64,000 nucleotides of DNA from Betaproteobacteria bacterium (GCA_900299145.1 OMIN01000124.1:32053-96052), one strand, 5' to 3'. Positions 8,638-18,033 are shown, counted from the stretch's first letter. Translations and numbers: made by a program. Notes: generated by a model from the letters alone, not told the origin.

Positions 8638-8666
8638 CTGGCAAGATTTTGAAATGCAACTATAAT
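8638..8666 (+). promoter_or_regulatory. Candidate sigma-70 promoter
   Basis: CTGGCA at 8638-8643 and a perfect TATAAT at 8661-8666 are separated by 17 bases. An AAGGAG at 8682-8687 follows, in front of a small frame (TTG at 8694, stop at 8767-8769, 24 residues) that could be a leader. The next real gene starts at 8809, so this is probably its promoter. Confidence 0.5.
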
Positions 8667-8732
8667 GAATATAGCTTTTGCAAGGAGCGGCGATTGATCG
8701 ATGTAGACACCTGCGCCGTCCGCACAGGCTGG

Positions 8733-8784
8733 TTCGCATCTTTCGTTCGCGTATTTGGTTCGCGTACTTGATTCGCGTCGTCAA
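8733..8784 (+). repeat. Tandem array, 4 x 13 bp, in the 5' leader of the AsmA-like gene
   Basis: Four consecutive 13-base units: TTCGCATCTTTCG, TTCGCGTATTTGG, TTCGCGTACTTGA and TTCGCGTCGTCAA. They share TTCGCR at the front and lie between the candidate promoter and the ATG at 8809. No strong ribosome-binding site is visible after the array. Confidence 0.7.
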
Positions 8785-8808
8785 TGGCATCCCCGGAACA
8801 GAAGCTCA

Positions 8809-11800
8809 ATGATCTACCACGCTCAAACCGTCTTCACGCGCACTACTAAAGGCGTGCGCGAAGCGCGCAGCACCAAATTGCCGCGTGAACTGAGCCGCAT
8901 TTTCGCGGCGGTAGACGGCAAGGCGACCGTCGCAGAACTCATCAGCAAGTCTGGCGTGCCGGAAGGTCACTGCCATCTCGCGCTGGAGCAACTGGGCAGC
9001 GAGGGCTACATCCGGGTGTTCTCTGGGCCGGATCTAGACCCCAAAAACCGGCTCAACATCACGCAACCGATCAAGATTTCCGACGTCATTCAGGCCTCGG
9101 ACGACAACGACAGCGACGAACTGGACTTCACATCGGCCGAAGGCGTGGCAAAGGTTCAGAATGAAGCCAGCGAACGCGCCAAGGCCGAAGCCGAAGCCCG
9201 GTCCCGTGCCGAAGCCGCGGCGGCAGCAGCCGCCAAGGCCATGGCGCGGCAGGAAGCTGAAAAACGCGCGCGGGTCATAGCCGAGGCGCGCGTCAAGGCC
9301 GAATCCGAAGCGCGCATGCGGGCCGAAGCCGAGGCGCGCGCCCGCGCTGAAGCAGCGATGAAAGCCTCGCAGGAGGCCAAGGCAGCGGCTGACGCCAAGG
9401 CCAAATCAGAAGCCGAAGCCCGTGTGCGCGCCGCGATGGAAGCCAAGGTCAAGGCTGAAGCCGAAGCGCGCGCGCGCGGCGAGGCCGAAGCGCAAGCGCG
9501 CCGTCAGGCACAGCAGAACGAACTCGCGGAAGCTGCCGCCAAAGCAAACGCCGACACTGAACAACGCACGCAAGCCGAGGCACTGGCGCGCGCTGAAGCC
9601 GAAGCGCGCGCGCGAAGTGCGCTCGAAGCGCAGATGAAAGCCATGTCCGAAGCACTGGCACGCGCGGAGAAACAGGCGGCGGAAGAGGCCGCCAAGCGCG
9701 AACAGTTTGAGGCTGAGATTCGAGCCCGTGCCGAAGCCGAACATAAAGCGCTCGAGGAAGCTGAGATGCGCGCCAGAGCGGCAGAGCGTGCCATCGCCGA
9801 AGCGCGCGCCATGGCCGAAGAAGCCGCACGCGCCAAGGCTGAAGCCGAATCGCAGGCGCGCGACCGCACGCGAGATGCCGAGGCGCAGGCGCGTGTGCAG
9901 CAGGCAATGAAAGCGCTGGAAGAAGCCAAGGCGCGCGCCGTCGCCGAGGCTGAGGCCAAGGCCAAGGCTGAAGCACGTGCGCAAATGGAAGCCGAGCTGC
10001 GCAAGGTTCAGGAAGCCGAGCGCGAAGCGCGCGAAGCCGAACTTGCACGCGCCCGTGAAGCCGCGGACGAGCAGGCGCGTGACATGGTGCGCGACCTGCA
10101 GGAACAGGCGCGCATGGCCAAGGCCGAGGCCGAAGCACAGGCAGCCTCGGAAAGGCTTGCGCGGGAAGAAATCGAAGCGCGTGCGCAGGCACAGATCCGC
10201 GAAGCGCAGGCGCAGATCGCCCGTGCACAAGCAGAAAGCGCTCGCGCACAGGCCGAGAGCGCGAAGGCTCAGGCTGAAAGCGTGGCGCAAGCCGAAAGCG
10301 AACGCAAGGCGCGGCTGGAAGCCGAAGCACGCGTCGAAAGCGAACGCAATCTGCGCGAGGAAGCGGTCAATCAGGCGCGCGCCGAGGCTGAGCAGAAAGC
10401 CCGCGCCGAAGTTGAAGCGCTGATGGCGGCGGAGAAAAAGGCCCGCGCCGAGGCAGACGCCAAGGCCGAGCAGGAACGCACGCAACGCCAGCAGGCCGAA
10501 CGCAAGGCGATGCAGGAACTCGCGCAAAAAATCGCGGCCGAGCGCAAGGCACGGGAGCAGGCAGAACAGCAGGCCGCGGCGGCAGCCAAGGCGCGCGAGG
10601 AAGCCGAAAAGCGCTTGCTTATTACGGCAGCCGGAGACCCGGAACAGATTCGCAAGGCCAATGAACAGGCTCAGGCCGCTGCCAAAGCCGCCGAGGAAGC
10701 TGTCGCGCGCGCTACCGCCATGGCCGAAGCGGCCGCCAAAGCCAAGGCGGAAGCCGAAGCCAAAGTGCGCGCCGAACAGGCCGCGCGCGCCGCCGCCGAG
10801 GATCGCGCCAAGGCTGAAGCCGTGCAGCGCGTGGTGCAGGAACAGCAATCGCGCGAACGCGCCGAAACTGAAGTTGCCGCACGCGTGGCGCGCGAACTCA
10901 AGGCGCGCGAGGAGGCCGAGCGGGCCGAGGAAGCCAAATATCGTGCCGAGGCAGAGGCGCGTGCACAAAAATCTGCGGCCGAACGTCAGGCGCGCGATGC
11001 TGCAGCCAAGGCTGCCGAGCCGGTGCGCGGCCCCGCCCGCAAGAAAAACTGGGCGGTTATCGGCGGCACCGGCGTGGTCGTGACGGCTGCTGCCGGCATC
11101 GGGCTGCTGCACCTGATTCCGTTAACCGGGTACGTGCCGGGCGTGCAGGACTTGATGTCGAAGCGGCTGGGCCAGCCGGTGGCTATTTCCAGCATGCGCT
11201 ATGAGATGTTTCCCTCGTCGCAGCTCACGCTGGAGCGCGTCAGCATTGGCAAGCTGCAAGAGGTCAAAGCCGATGCGATCTACGTGCCGATAGGCCCGCT
11301 GGGGCTGATCAGCGGCACACGCAATTTCGATTCAGTGGAAGTCAAGAGCGCAACACTCGACGCCGACTCGCTCGGCCTGATCGCGGGTTGGGTGCGCGCG
11401 CAGGCGGGCGAACGCACGTTGCAGGTGAATCGCGTCAGAATCAAGGGCTTCAAGCTGGCCACGCGTGGCATTGAAATTCCACCGTTCGAGGTGAACGCGT
11501 CGTTCGGCGACAACGGCGCATTGCGCACCGCCACCATCAACGTTGACAAGGCGCGCTTTGAAGTCGCGCCCAAGGATAAGGCGTGGCAGGTGAAACTTAC
11601 CGCCACCGGGTGGAAATCGCCCATTGGCCCGGCGGTGGAGTTCGATGATCTGGAAGCCAGCGCCGTGGTGGATGCCAACGGCGCCAACGTCACGGATATC
11701 AAGGGGCGTGCCGGCGGTGGCGCACTAACCGGCCAGCTCAAAGCCAGTTGGGGTGGCGCCATTCAGGTTTCAGGCGATTTCAAGCTCGACAATGGCCGCA

Positions 11801-12240
11801 TGAACCAGTTGATGCCGGCCTTCACGCGTGATTTCAGCGCCAGCGGCACAGTCAGTCTCACCGCCAACTACGCATTCAGCGGCGCTACGCTGCAAACTCT
11901 GTTCGATAACGTGCGGCTTGAGGGGCCTTTCACCCTCGCCGGCGGCGAGCTCAATAACGTAGATGTGGTGCGTGCGTTGCAAACCAACCGCGCCGCCGGC
12001 CAGCGCGGCGGCAAAACGCGCTTTGACACGCTGACCGGCGCCGTGCAGGTTTCCGGCAGAAACTACAGCTACCGCCAATTGCAGCTGAGCTCGGGGCCGA
12101 TGAACGCGACGGGCGCGATCGACGTGAACGAAGGCGCACTGTCGGGCCGCATCAATGCCGAACTGGGCACCAAGGGCGTGGTAGTGGCGCGCGGCGCGCT
12201 GACGCCCGGCGGAACCTTGCGCGATCCTGTACTGCGGTAG
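8809..12240 (+). CDS. Large membrane-anchored protein: winged-helix-like N-terminus, about 640-residue coiled coil, one TM segment, AsmA-like C-terminus
   Basis: About 1143 residues from ATG 8809; the same frame runs back to a TTG at 8755. Residues 1-75 look like a small winged-helix module (LPRELSRIFAAVDGKATVAE, ALEQLGSEGYIRVF). An acidic linker follows. Residues about 105-735 are almost pure Ala/Glu/Arg/Lys/Gln in AEAEARA-like heptads, a very long single helix or coiled coil resembling the TolA stalk. At about 745-770 a basic stretch (RKKNWAV) leads into one TM helix. The rest (SKRLGQPVAISSMRYEMFPS, then beta-rich sequence) matches AsmA/AsmA-like C-terminal domains, periplasmic proteins linked to envelope lipid transport. 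The topology would leave the coiled coil in the cytoplasm. The function of this architecture is unknown to me. A perfect hairpin terminator follows. Confidence 0.75.
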   Translation: MIYHAQTVFTRTTKGVREARSTKLPRELSRIFAAVDGKATVAELISKSGVPEGHCHLALEQLGSEGYIRVFSGPDLDPKNRLNITQPIKISDVIQASDDNDSDELDFTSAEGVAKVQNEASERAKAEAEARSRAEAAAAAAAKAMARQEAEKRARVIAEARVKAESEARMRAEAEARARAEAAMKASQEAKAAADAKAKSEAEARVRAAMEAKVKAEAEARARGEAEAQARRQAQQNELAEAAAKANADTEQRTQAEALARAEAEARARSALEAQMKAMSEALARAEKQAAEEAAKREQFEAEIRARAEAEHKALEEAEMRARAAERAIAEARAMAEEAARAKAEAESQARDRTRDAEAQARVQQAMKALEEAKARAVAEAEAKAKAEARAQMEAELRKVQEAEREAREAELARAREAADEQARDMVRDLQEQARMAKAEAEAQAASERLAREEIEARAQAQIREAQAQIARAQAESARAQAESAKAQAESVAQAESERKARLEAEARVESERNLREEAVNQARAEAEQKARAEVEALMAAEKKARAEADAKAEQERTQRQQAERKAMQELAQKIAAERKAREQAEQQAAAAAKAREEAEKRLLITAAGDPEQIRKANEQAQAAAKAAEEAVARATAMAEAAAKAKAEAEAKVRAEQAARAAAEDRAKAEAVQRVVQEQQSRERAETEVAARVARELKAREEAERAEEAKYRAEAEARAQKSAAERQARDAAAKAAEPVRGPARKKNWAVIGGTGVVVTAAAGIGLLHLIPLTGYVPGVQDLMSKRLGQPVAISSMRYEMFPSSQLTLERVSIGKLQEVKADAIYVPIGPLGLISGTRNFDSVEVKSATLDADSLGLIAGWVRAQAGERTLQVNRVRIKGFKLATRGIEIPPFEVNASFGDNGALRTATINVDKARFEVAPKDKAWQVKLTATGWKSPIGPAVEFDDLEASAVVDANGANVTDIKGRAGGGALTGQLKASWGGAIQVSGDFKLDNGRMNQLMPAFTRDFSASGTVSLTANYAFSGATLQTLFDNVRLEGPFTLAGGELNNVDVVRALQTNRAAGQRGGKTRFDTLTGAVQVSGRNYSYRQLQLSSGPMNATGAIDVNEGALSGRINAELGTKGVVVARGALTPGGTLRDPVLR

Positions 12241-12272
12241 GCGCGGAAAGCACACGAAGACACAATACCAAC

Positions 12273-12312
12273 AAAAACGGCACGCAGCGTTATCGCTGGC
12301 GTGCCGTTTTCC
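12273..12312. terminator. Bidirectional intrinsic terminator
   Basis: AAAACGGCACGC AGCG, loop TTAT, CGCT, a bulged G and GCGTGCCGTTTT form a strong GC stem flanked by A-run and T-run. It sits between the convergent ends of the AsmA-like gene and htpX and would stop transcription from both sides. Confidence 0.88.
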
Positions 12313-12331
12313 TTACTGCCGCCCCGTGCGC

Positions 12332-13207
12332 TTACACCGCGCGGCGCAACGCCTCAATACGCTCTTCCAGCGGCGGATGGGTCATAAAGAGCCGGCTGAT
12401 GCCGCCGCCGCCGGAGATACCGAACGCAGCCACGGCCTTGGGCAGCGCGGCTTGCTCCTGATTGAGTTTCAGACGTTCCAGCGCCGCGATCATCTTTTGC
12501 TTGCCCGCGAGCTGCGCGCCGCCGGTATCCGCGTGGAATTCGCGGTAGCGCGAAAACCACATCACGATCATGTTGGCCAGCACGCCCAGCACCAGTTGCG
12601 CGATCATGGACGATACGAAAAAGCCGATACCCTCCCCGCGCTCATTCTTGAAAATCATGCGGTCGACCACGAAGCCGACAATGCGCGAGAGGAAAATCAC
12701 AAAGGTGTTGACGACACCCTGCACCAGCGTCAGCGTCACCATGTCGCCGTTGGCAACGTGACTCACTTCATGGCCGAGCACGGCTTCGGCTTCGTCGGCG
12801 GTCATGTTGTTCATGAGGCCGGTACTCACCGCGACCAGCGCGCTGTCGCGGTTCCAGCCGGTTGCAAAGGCGTTGATTTCGGGAGAATCGTAAATCGCCA
12901 CTTCCGGCATGCCAATGCCGGCCTGTTCCGCCTGCCGCTTGACCGTGTTGACCAACCACTGCTCGGTGGCGTTGGCCGGCGTTTCAATGACATGCGCGCC
13001 CACAGAGCGCTTGGCCATCCATTTCGACATCAGCAGCGAAATTATCGAACCGGCAAAACCCATCACCATCGACATGATCAGCAGCGCATTGAAGTTCAGC
13101 CCGCCGGACTGATTCATGATGCGGTCGACGCCCAACAGCCGCAGCGTGATGCTGATGACCACCAAAATTGCCAGGTTGGTCATCAAAAACAGAAATATGC
13201 GCTTCAT
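12332..13207 (-). CDS. htpX: Membrane-bound zinc metalloprotease HtpX
   Basis: 291 residues, the family's usual length. Two N-terminal TM helices (residues 5-25 and 40-60), then the M48 zinc-protease motif HEVSH at 146-150, with the third ligand region [17 protein letters not shown] downstream, two further hydrophobic stretches, and the C-terminal [18 protein letters not shown] that defines HtpX. It degrades misfolded inner-membrane proteins under envelope stress. GAGGAAA precedes the ATG. The gap upstream holds motif copy 5; the terminator at 12273-12312 ends the gene. Confidence 0.95.
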   Translation of the reverse strand: MKRIFLFLMTNLAILVVISITLRLLGVDRIMNQSGGLNFNALLIMSMVMGFAGSIISLLMSKWMAKRSVGAHVIETPANATEQWLVNTVKRQAEQAGIGMPEVAIYDSPEINAFATGWNRDSALVAVSTGLMNNMTADEAEAVLGHEVSHVANGDMVTLTLVQGVVNTFVIFLSRIVGFVVDRMIFKNERGEGIGFFVSSMIAQLVLGVLANMIVMWFSRYREFHADTGGAQLAGKQKMIAALERLKLNQEQAALPKAVAAFGISGGGGISRLFMTHPPLEERIEALRRAV

Positions 13208-13331
13208 GGTTTTCCTCGTAAGTATTATTAAGCGAGTCGATGCCTTGGCCCGGAACCGTTAACGCGTTCGATGCGTTAGATGGGGACGCGGCGCTGGAGT
13301 TCAATAGTCGCCGCATTCGCATCATCAATCA

Positions 13332-13351
13332 TAAGCATTTGTTTTTATTGA
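13332..13351 (+). repeat. Junction motif copy 5
   Basis: TAAGCATTTGTTTTTATTGA, an exact consensus match, then TTTTTTTA. It lies six bases downstream of the hydrolase stop and 125 bases before the htpX start, on the strand opposite to both genes. A shorter TAAGTATT at 13219-13226 near the htpX ribosome-binding site may be a degenerate second copy. Confidence 0.85.
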
Positions 13352-13356
13352 TTTTT

Positions 13357-14214
13357 TTATTTGTGTTTGCCAGCGAACTCCAGCAGAGCGGCCAGCACAT
13401 TCGCGCCGTTCTGGTGCGGTGGCAGGACATTCCAGAATTCCGCGTTGGGCATCAGCTCCTTCATCGCCCACGCTGATGAGGTGGAATGCGAGGCATCCGC
13501 GCCCGGCAATATCAGCGACGGCGTCTTGATATTCAGCAACTGCTCGCCCGTTGCACCCGAGGGCATGGTATCGCCATACAGCGCATCGCGGCTTTGCTCG
13601 CAGATGGCAATGTACTTTGCCACGTCGTGCTTTACGTATTCGGCGCGGAACGCGGCATCGTTGGCGTTTTGCGACGCCCACGGACCAGCCTCCGGATCGA
13701 GCCAGAAATTCTTGCCGCTACCATCACGTTCCGCACGCTCTGCTGCGGCAGCCAAGCCGTTCGCGCGCACGAATTCAATGTGACGGTTGTAAAAACTGCG
13801 CCCCTTCTGCATCCACAAATAGCCGCCCACCGGCCAGTGCAGCAGCAACCCCGTGCAACGTGCCGGATTCAAAACCGCCATCGCCGCCGCCACCGACACC
13901 CCCATACAGCCGCCGACGATCCACGCCTGTTTTACGTTCAGGTGGTCGAGTATGGCAAAGCCCTGCCGTGCAAAAATCTCCCAAGTCAGCTTTTCCACAC
14001 GGCCACCGGATTCGCCCGCCTCGCGCCGGTCATAGGCTACGCAGGTAAAGGATTTCGACAACGTATTGATGGCATCCATTTCCTTCCACACACCGCCGCG
14101 CGTCCAGCTGCCGATGGTGGAGTTGAACCCGCCAGGCGCAAGCATCAGCAAGTGCGGACCACTGCCCTGCACGTGATAATTGACCTTGAGTCCGTCGATG
14201 GTGGCAAATGGCAT
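13357..14214 (-). CDS. Alpha/beta hydrolase with a cysteine at the nucleophile elbow
   Basis: 285 residues with the alpha/beta-hydrolase order: MLAPGGFNS oxyanion region, VAYDRREAGESGG, then the nucleophile elbow IVGGCMGVSVA. The usual GxSxG serine is Cys103 here, as in dienelactone hydrolases. The charge-relay acid is probably in LILPGADASHST and the histidine in LPPHQNGA near the C-terminus. No signal peptide, so it is cytoplasmic. GGGAG precedes the ATG. Whether it acts on a lactone, ester or haloacid cannot be read from the sequence. Confidence 0.8.
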   Translation of the reverse strand: MPFATIDGLKVNYHVQGSGPHLLMLAPGGFNSTIGSWTRGGVWKEMDAINTLSKSFTCVAYDRREAGESGGRVEKLTWEIFARQGFAILDHLNVKQAWIVGGCMGVSVAAAMAVLNPARCTGLLLHWPVGGYLWMQKGRSFYNRHIEFVRANGLAAAAERAERDGSGKNFWLDPEAGPWASQNANDAAFRAEYVKHDVAKYIAICEQSRDALYGDTMPSGATGEQLLNIKTPSLILPGADASHSTSSAWAMKELMPNAEFWNVLPPHQNGANVLAALLEFAGKHK

Positions 14215-14342
14215 GCTGGATCTCCCTGTGCTTTTTGATGGATGAGGATCATTTTACCGTAGCCGGGACGGTGGCACGGTAAACGCAGAATGGCAAAAGC
14301 ACCATTGCCGATAGGGGATTAGTATTCACTATCTCCAGCTGT

Positions 14343-15767
14343 TCACGCCGCCAACGCATCCACCAACGGTGCAATGGCATTGGCGTAGTATTCGAGCAGC
14401 GGACGTTGCGCCGATACCGCAAAGTACAAACCCTCGCGTTCGGACACCATGTGCCGCAACGTGAGCATGCGTAACCCAACGCCAATGGCGTAATCGAGAT
14501 CGCTGCGGGGCACGTAGACTTTCGCACCCGCGGCCTCCAGCCGGCGCGCGAGGGCATAAGCGTTGGTTTTCAACTCAATCTCGGCAAAGCCGGTGTCCGG
14601 TGCGGCACGCACGAAAAGGGTGGCCACCAGCGACACCGGCAGCACCGGTATCACGTCACGGATCGCATCCATCAGCACGCCGCCCACCGCCGTCACCGCG
14701 CGGTGGCGGGCGGCTTCATCCATGCTGCGAAAATCAATGCCATGGCGCGTGACATACTCACGTATCGAAATCGGCTTGCCGAAATTCACGCAGGCGTAAC
14801 CGTAGCGGTACCACGCGCCGCGCAACATCAGCCATACGTTGTGCAGGAAAAACGACACCACGGTAGCGGTAGCGCCGAAAAATCCGCGCCGGGGCAAAGT
14901 GGTATCCAGTTTGCGCAACAGCGTGCGGTCTTCCAGCACGCGGTCGTAGTTGATACCCACGGGAATGAAAATCAGGTCCCGGCCGGAATCCGAATTGAAC
15001 GATTTCAGCATGTAATCGAGCAAACCAAGTTTGGGGGCACGTAATTTGCCGTCCGCCGACAAGCCGCCCTCGGGATACACCGCCTGCGGCACGCCGCCCT
15101 CGGTGGCCATTTGCACGTAACGCTGCAGCACCACGCGGTACAGCGGATCGCCCGAATTGCGCCGCACGAAATACGCCCCCAGTGAACGAATCAGGCTTTG
15201 CAGCGGCCAGATGCGCGCCCATTCGCCCACCGCGTACGACAACGCGGTGTGCTCCGCGGCGAGAAACGCCACCAGCAGATAATCCATGTTGCTGCGGTGA
15301 TTCATCACAAACACCACCGACGAGCGTGGCGGAATCGCCAGCAGCGCCTCGCCATCGGTGTACCCCAGCCGCACGCGATACAACCAGCGCGCATAGTACT
15401 TCGCGATGCGGTAACCCCAGCGAAAATACGCGTAGGCATTGAATGACGGCACAATCTCCCGAGCGTAGGCATCCACGCGCGCCATCACCACGCTGCGCGG
15501 CACGTGCTGTTCCTCGCAATAGCGTGCCACCGCCGCCTGCACTTTTTCATCGTGAAACAGTCGGTCGATCAGCACCTGGCGGCGCGTGAGCTTGAATTCT
15601 GGAATCTCGATATTGAATCGCGCGTTGACCTCGTCGATCACGCGATTCATTTTGCGCCGGAAATACCAGCGCACGCCTGGCAGCAGAAAAAATTGCACCA
15701 CGGCCGCAGCCGAAAGCACAACCAGCACCACCACTAACCACAACGGCAAATAGATGCTCGTGCCCAT
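14343..15767 (-). CDS. Glycerol-3-phosphate / lysophospholipid acyltransferase, PlsB-PlsC superfamily
   Basis: 474 residues. One N-terminal TM helix (residues 6-30), a basic segment, and the four acyltransferase blocks: block I NHRSNMD at 156-162 (catalytic His-Asp pair), a GAYFVRRNSGD block II near 198, block III YPEGGLSADG at 231-240, and a FIPVGINYDRV block IV. The long spacing and the NHRSNMDYLL wording resemble the PlsB type rather than the short PlsC. It should transfer acyl groups to glycerol-3-phosphate or a lysophospholipid at the inner membrane. GAGGAG precedes the ATG. The exact acceptor is unsure, so no symbol is given. Confidence 0.8.
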   Translation of the reverse strand: MGTSIYLPLWLVVVLVVLSAAAVVQFFLLPGVRWYFRRKMNRVIDEVNARFNIEIPEFKLTRRQVLIDRLFHDEKVQAAVARYCEEQHVPRSVVMARVDAYAREIVPSFNAYAYFRWGYRIAKYYARWLYRVRLGYTDGEALLAIPPRSSVVFVMNHRSNMDYLLVAFLAAEHTALSYAVGEWARIWPLQSLIRSLGAYFVRRNSGDPLYRVVLQRYVQMATEGGVPQAVYPEGGLSADGKLRAPKLGLLDYMLKSFNSDSGRDLIFIPVGINYDRVLEDRTLLRKLDTTLPRRGFFGATATVVSFFLHNVWLMLRGAWYRYGYACVNFGKPISIREYVTRHGIDFRSMDEAARHRAVTAVGGVLMDAIRDVIPVLPVSLVATLFVRAAPDTGFAEIELKTNAYALARRLEAAGAKVYVPRSDLDYAIGVGLRMLTLRHMVSEREGLYFAVSAQRPLLEYYANAIAPLVDALAA

Positions 15768-16067
15768 GCAGGTCTCCTCGGCCTAATAGTACGCCGCCAA
15801 TTGATGGACTATCAGGCAGCGAATCGCGCTTCGCAACTCTTTGTATTCATTGCATTAATCTCTCGTGCACTTAAATAACACGTGATAGCAGGTCTATTTC
15901 GACGATATTTGTTTCACTATCTTGTTACATTGTTGTTGTAATTTTTGGAAAGAAGCATCGCTAAATACATGATTTTAATAGCAATAATTCAGTCCATTCC
16001 CTTACAATAGCTGCATAAGCATAAGAAACCGTTCCAAGCCGCCAGCGCTACAGGCCTTCGCGTCAGC
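15768..16067. other. Divergent promoter region, no gene
   Basis: 300 bases between the divergently transcribed acyltransferase and diguanylate cyclase genes. It becomes AT-rich after 15830, which fits promoter DNA on both strands. I see no convincing hairpin or small gene. A CATAAG duplication occurs at about 16015-16026 just before the cyclase start. Confidence 0.5.
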
Positions 16068-17141
16068 ATGAGCAGCAATTTCATTTTTGATCCCCACCTT
16101 TCGGACGAGGAGCTGAAAGGATTTTCGCGCACCATCGCCGAGATCGAATGGCTGCTGCTGATACTTGTGCTGCTGTATCAGCTCGTGTTGTCGCCAGATC
16201 AATTTGCATCGACCGCTCTGTCGATGGCCATGTTTTTTTACGCGGCATTTGTGCTGTTGTTTCGGTACGTCAATTTTTACCGCCGCGAAGCCTACTGGAA
16301 GCTCGCCGTCGAGACCAGCATGATGATTGTTTTCATCACTTGGGTACTGATGTACACCGGCCGGCTTTCAAGCCCGCTGCAAAATCTTTACCTGCTGGTT
16401 GTCATCACCAGTTCGCTCACGCTGGGACGCCTATCCACCGTGGCCGCGATGGCGATCATCGCACTATGCTATCTGTGGCTTGGCTACCCGGTGCGGCATG
16501 AGTCGTCATTCCAGTCTTTCGGCGCTGATTTCATGGCGCGCTTTGCGCCACTGGTAATGGTCGCCTATGTCACCACCATGCTCACCCGCGACACGCGCGT
16601 CGCCATGCGGGAGGTCAAGGCGCTGTCCGAAACTGACGACCTCACCGGAATCATGAACCGCCGCGCTTTCACTGCCATGAGTACGCACACGCTAAACCTG
16701 TCGCACCGCTATGGCCGCAATTTCAGCATCGTCATCATGGATTCGGATAGCCTGAAACAGGTCAACGACGCTCACGGCCACGAAGCCGGCGACGCGCTGC
16801 TCAAATCAATGGTGGAACACGCGCAACTGGAGTTGCGCAAGGCGGATCTCATCGCGCGCTATGGCGGCGACGAGTTCGTCATCCTGCTGCCGGACACCAA
16901 CCTCGATGGCGCCACCCTGACCGCTGAGCGCATCCGCGCAAGGATAGCGGCATCACCCCTGATCGCGCATGGCAAGCAGATTCCCATCACCGCGAGCATG
17001 GGCGTTGCGTCCTATCCGGTTCACGGCATCAGCTACGAACAATTGTTTGAAGCGGCCGACGCCGCGCTCTACCTCAGCAAATCGCAGGGCAAGGATCGCG
17101 TCACTGTCGCTCAGCCGGCGCCCTCGGCGCGCCCCGCCTGA
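16068..17141 (+). CDS. Membrane-bound diguanylate cyclase
   Basis: 357 residues. The first 170 contain about six hydrophobic segments (roughly 27-42, 50-68, 84-97, 103-120, 125-140, 157-172), a membrane sensor with no named domain that I recognise. The C-terminal half is a GGDEF domain beginning TDDLTGIMNRRAF at about 189, with an intact active-site GGDEF at 266-270 and the RKAD inhibitory site five residues before it (257-260). It should make cyclic di-GMP and be product-inhibited. Its 3' end overlaps the convergent DUF3025 gene by 31 bases. The signal sensed is unknown. Confidence 0.93.
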   Translation: MSSNFIFDPHLSDEELKGFSRTIAEIEWLLLILVLLYQLVLSPDQFASTALSMAMFFYAAFVLLFRYVNFYRREAYWKLAVETSMMIVFITWVLMYTGRLSSPLQNLYLLVVITSSLTLGRLSTVAAMAIIALCYLWLGYPVRHESSFQSFGADFMARFAPLVMVAYVTTMLTRDTRVAMREVKALSETDDLTGIMNRRAFTAMSTHTLNLSHRYGRNFSIVIMDSDSLKQVNDAHGHEAGDALLKSMVEHAQLELRKADLIARYGGDEFVILLPDTNLDGATLTAERIRARIAASPLIAHGKQIPITASMGVASYPVHGISYEQLFEAADAALYLSKSQGKDRVTVAQPAPSARPA

Positions 17142-18016
17142 TTGCCGCCGGGCTCTGTTGATGGCCCCGGGTGTCGCGTGCGCCCAGCCCGAAAATAATC
17201 CACGTTATCGTAAAACGCCGCGTCGCGGTTGGCTTCCCACCAGCCGGGCACACCCAATACTGGCAGCGGTGACAGATCGCGTGGCTCTACAATCTCGGCG
17301 AGGAGCGCCTGGGCCGCCATATCGTAATGGGCGATACCCGGACTGCTGCCCGAAGCGGCTTTTGTGTTCACATCCATAACGTTGCCGGTCGACAACAAGA
17401 GCGCGTGCCCGGTCATGCCGATATACGGTGACAGGGCCTTCTCATATAACGCGTGGCCGACGATCAGGCAGCGTGTGGTGGTCTGAAACGTGTTGCGCGC
17501 GTCCCGCAGTACCCGCCCCCACGCGAAAGCGCGCAGGCCGTCGAGCACCTCGCGGCTGCAACTGAACACCAACACGCCGCTTTCGTCGAACAGTGTCAAG
17601 GCATCGCGCCTGCGGTTGCGTGTGGAGGCCAGATTTGAGCGTAGCTCCCGCGCGTGGCCACGGTTCAGTGCCGACTTGATATGCGGAAAGGTCAGCCACA
17701 CGACGGCATTAAAAAAGTCGTGCCAGTTGGCTACACGCATGGGCACAATGCCTTCATCATGTATGCGCAGTTCGTAGTCCGCGGCCTTGGGTGCGTCTTT
17801 CCCGGTGACGTTCACAAATCGCAGGGGCTGCCCGCCGCCTGACACCACGCCAAGCTCGAGCGCCAGCTCGTTAAGGCGCTCCGGCGCAGGCCATGTATCG
17901 CCCGCCAGCGCGAGCGCCAGCGGACGCAGCGGCTCGAACATCGGCGAGCGTTCGGCGAAGCGGCTGTCCCAAATGTCGCACATATCCATCAGCCAAGTGT
18001 ACGCCAGCCGTGCCAT
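17111..18016 (-). CDS. DUF3025 family protein
   Basis: 301 residues from ATG 18016. The central segment NWHDFFNAVVWLTFPHIKSA, with KSALNRGHA, FDESGVLVFSC and the later VGHALYEKALSPYIGMTGHA, is the DUF3025 signature. The family is largely restricted to proteobacteria and has no established function. No signal peptide or TM helix. An open frame continues upstream to 18514, but that part overlaps the coding strand of the neighbouring FAD oxidase, so the later start is taken. The start codon lies in a 10-base tandem duplication. Its 3' end overlaps the cyclase gene tail to tail. Confidence 0.8.
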   Translation of the reverse strand: MARLAYTWLMDMCDIWDSRFAERSPMFEPLRPLALALAGDTWPAPERLNELALELGVVSGGGQPLRFVNVTGKDAPKAADYELRIHDEGIVPMRVANWHDFFNAVVWLTFPHIKSALNRGHARELRSNLASTRNRRRDALTLFDESGVLVFSCSREVLDGLRAFAWGRVLRDARNTFQTTTRCLIVGHALYEKALSPYIGMTGHALLLSTGNVMDVNTKAASGSSPGIAHYDMAAQALLAEIVEPRDLSPLPVLGVPGWWEANRDAAFYDNVDYFRAGRTRHPGPSTEPGGNQAGRAEGAG

Positions 18017-18033
18017 GACACGGCATGGCACGG
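18014..18033 (-). repeat. 10-bp tandem duplication at the DUF3025 start
   Basis: CATGACACGG and CATGGCACGG on the plus strand lie next to each other. Each unit contains a CAT, that is an ATG on the minus strand; the first is the chosen DUF3025 start codon and the second lies ten bases upstream in another frame. Confidence 0.55.

Noticed and set aside
9406..11112. A long minus-strand frame of 568 codons
   Set aside because: It is the mirror of the Ala/Glu/Arg coiled-coil repeat in the AsmA-like gene; composition is Phe/Leu/Arg/Gly-rich without any domain, and other long frames occur there for the same reason.
15900..15925. GATATTTGTTTCACTATC as another motif copy
   Set aside because: Only nine bases match in a row and it is not at a stop or start; likely chance in AT-rich DNA.
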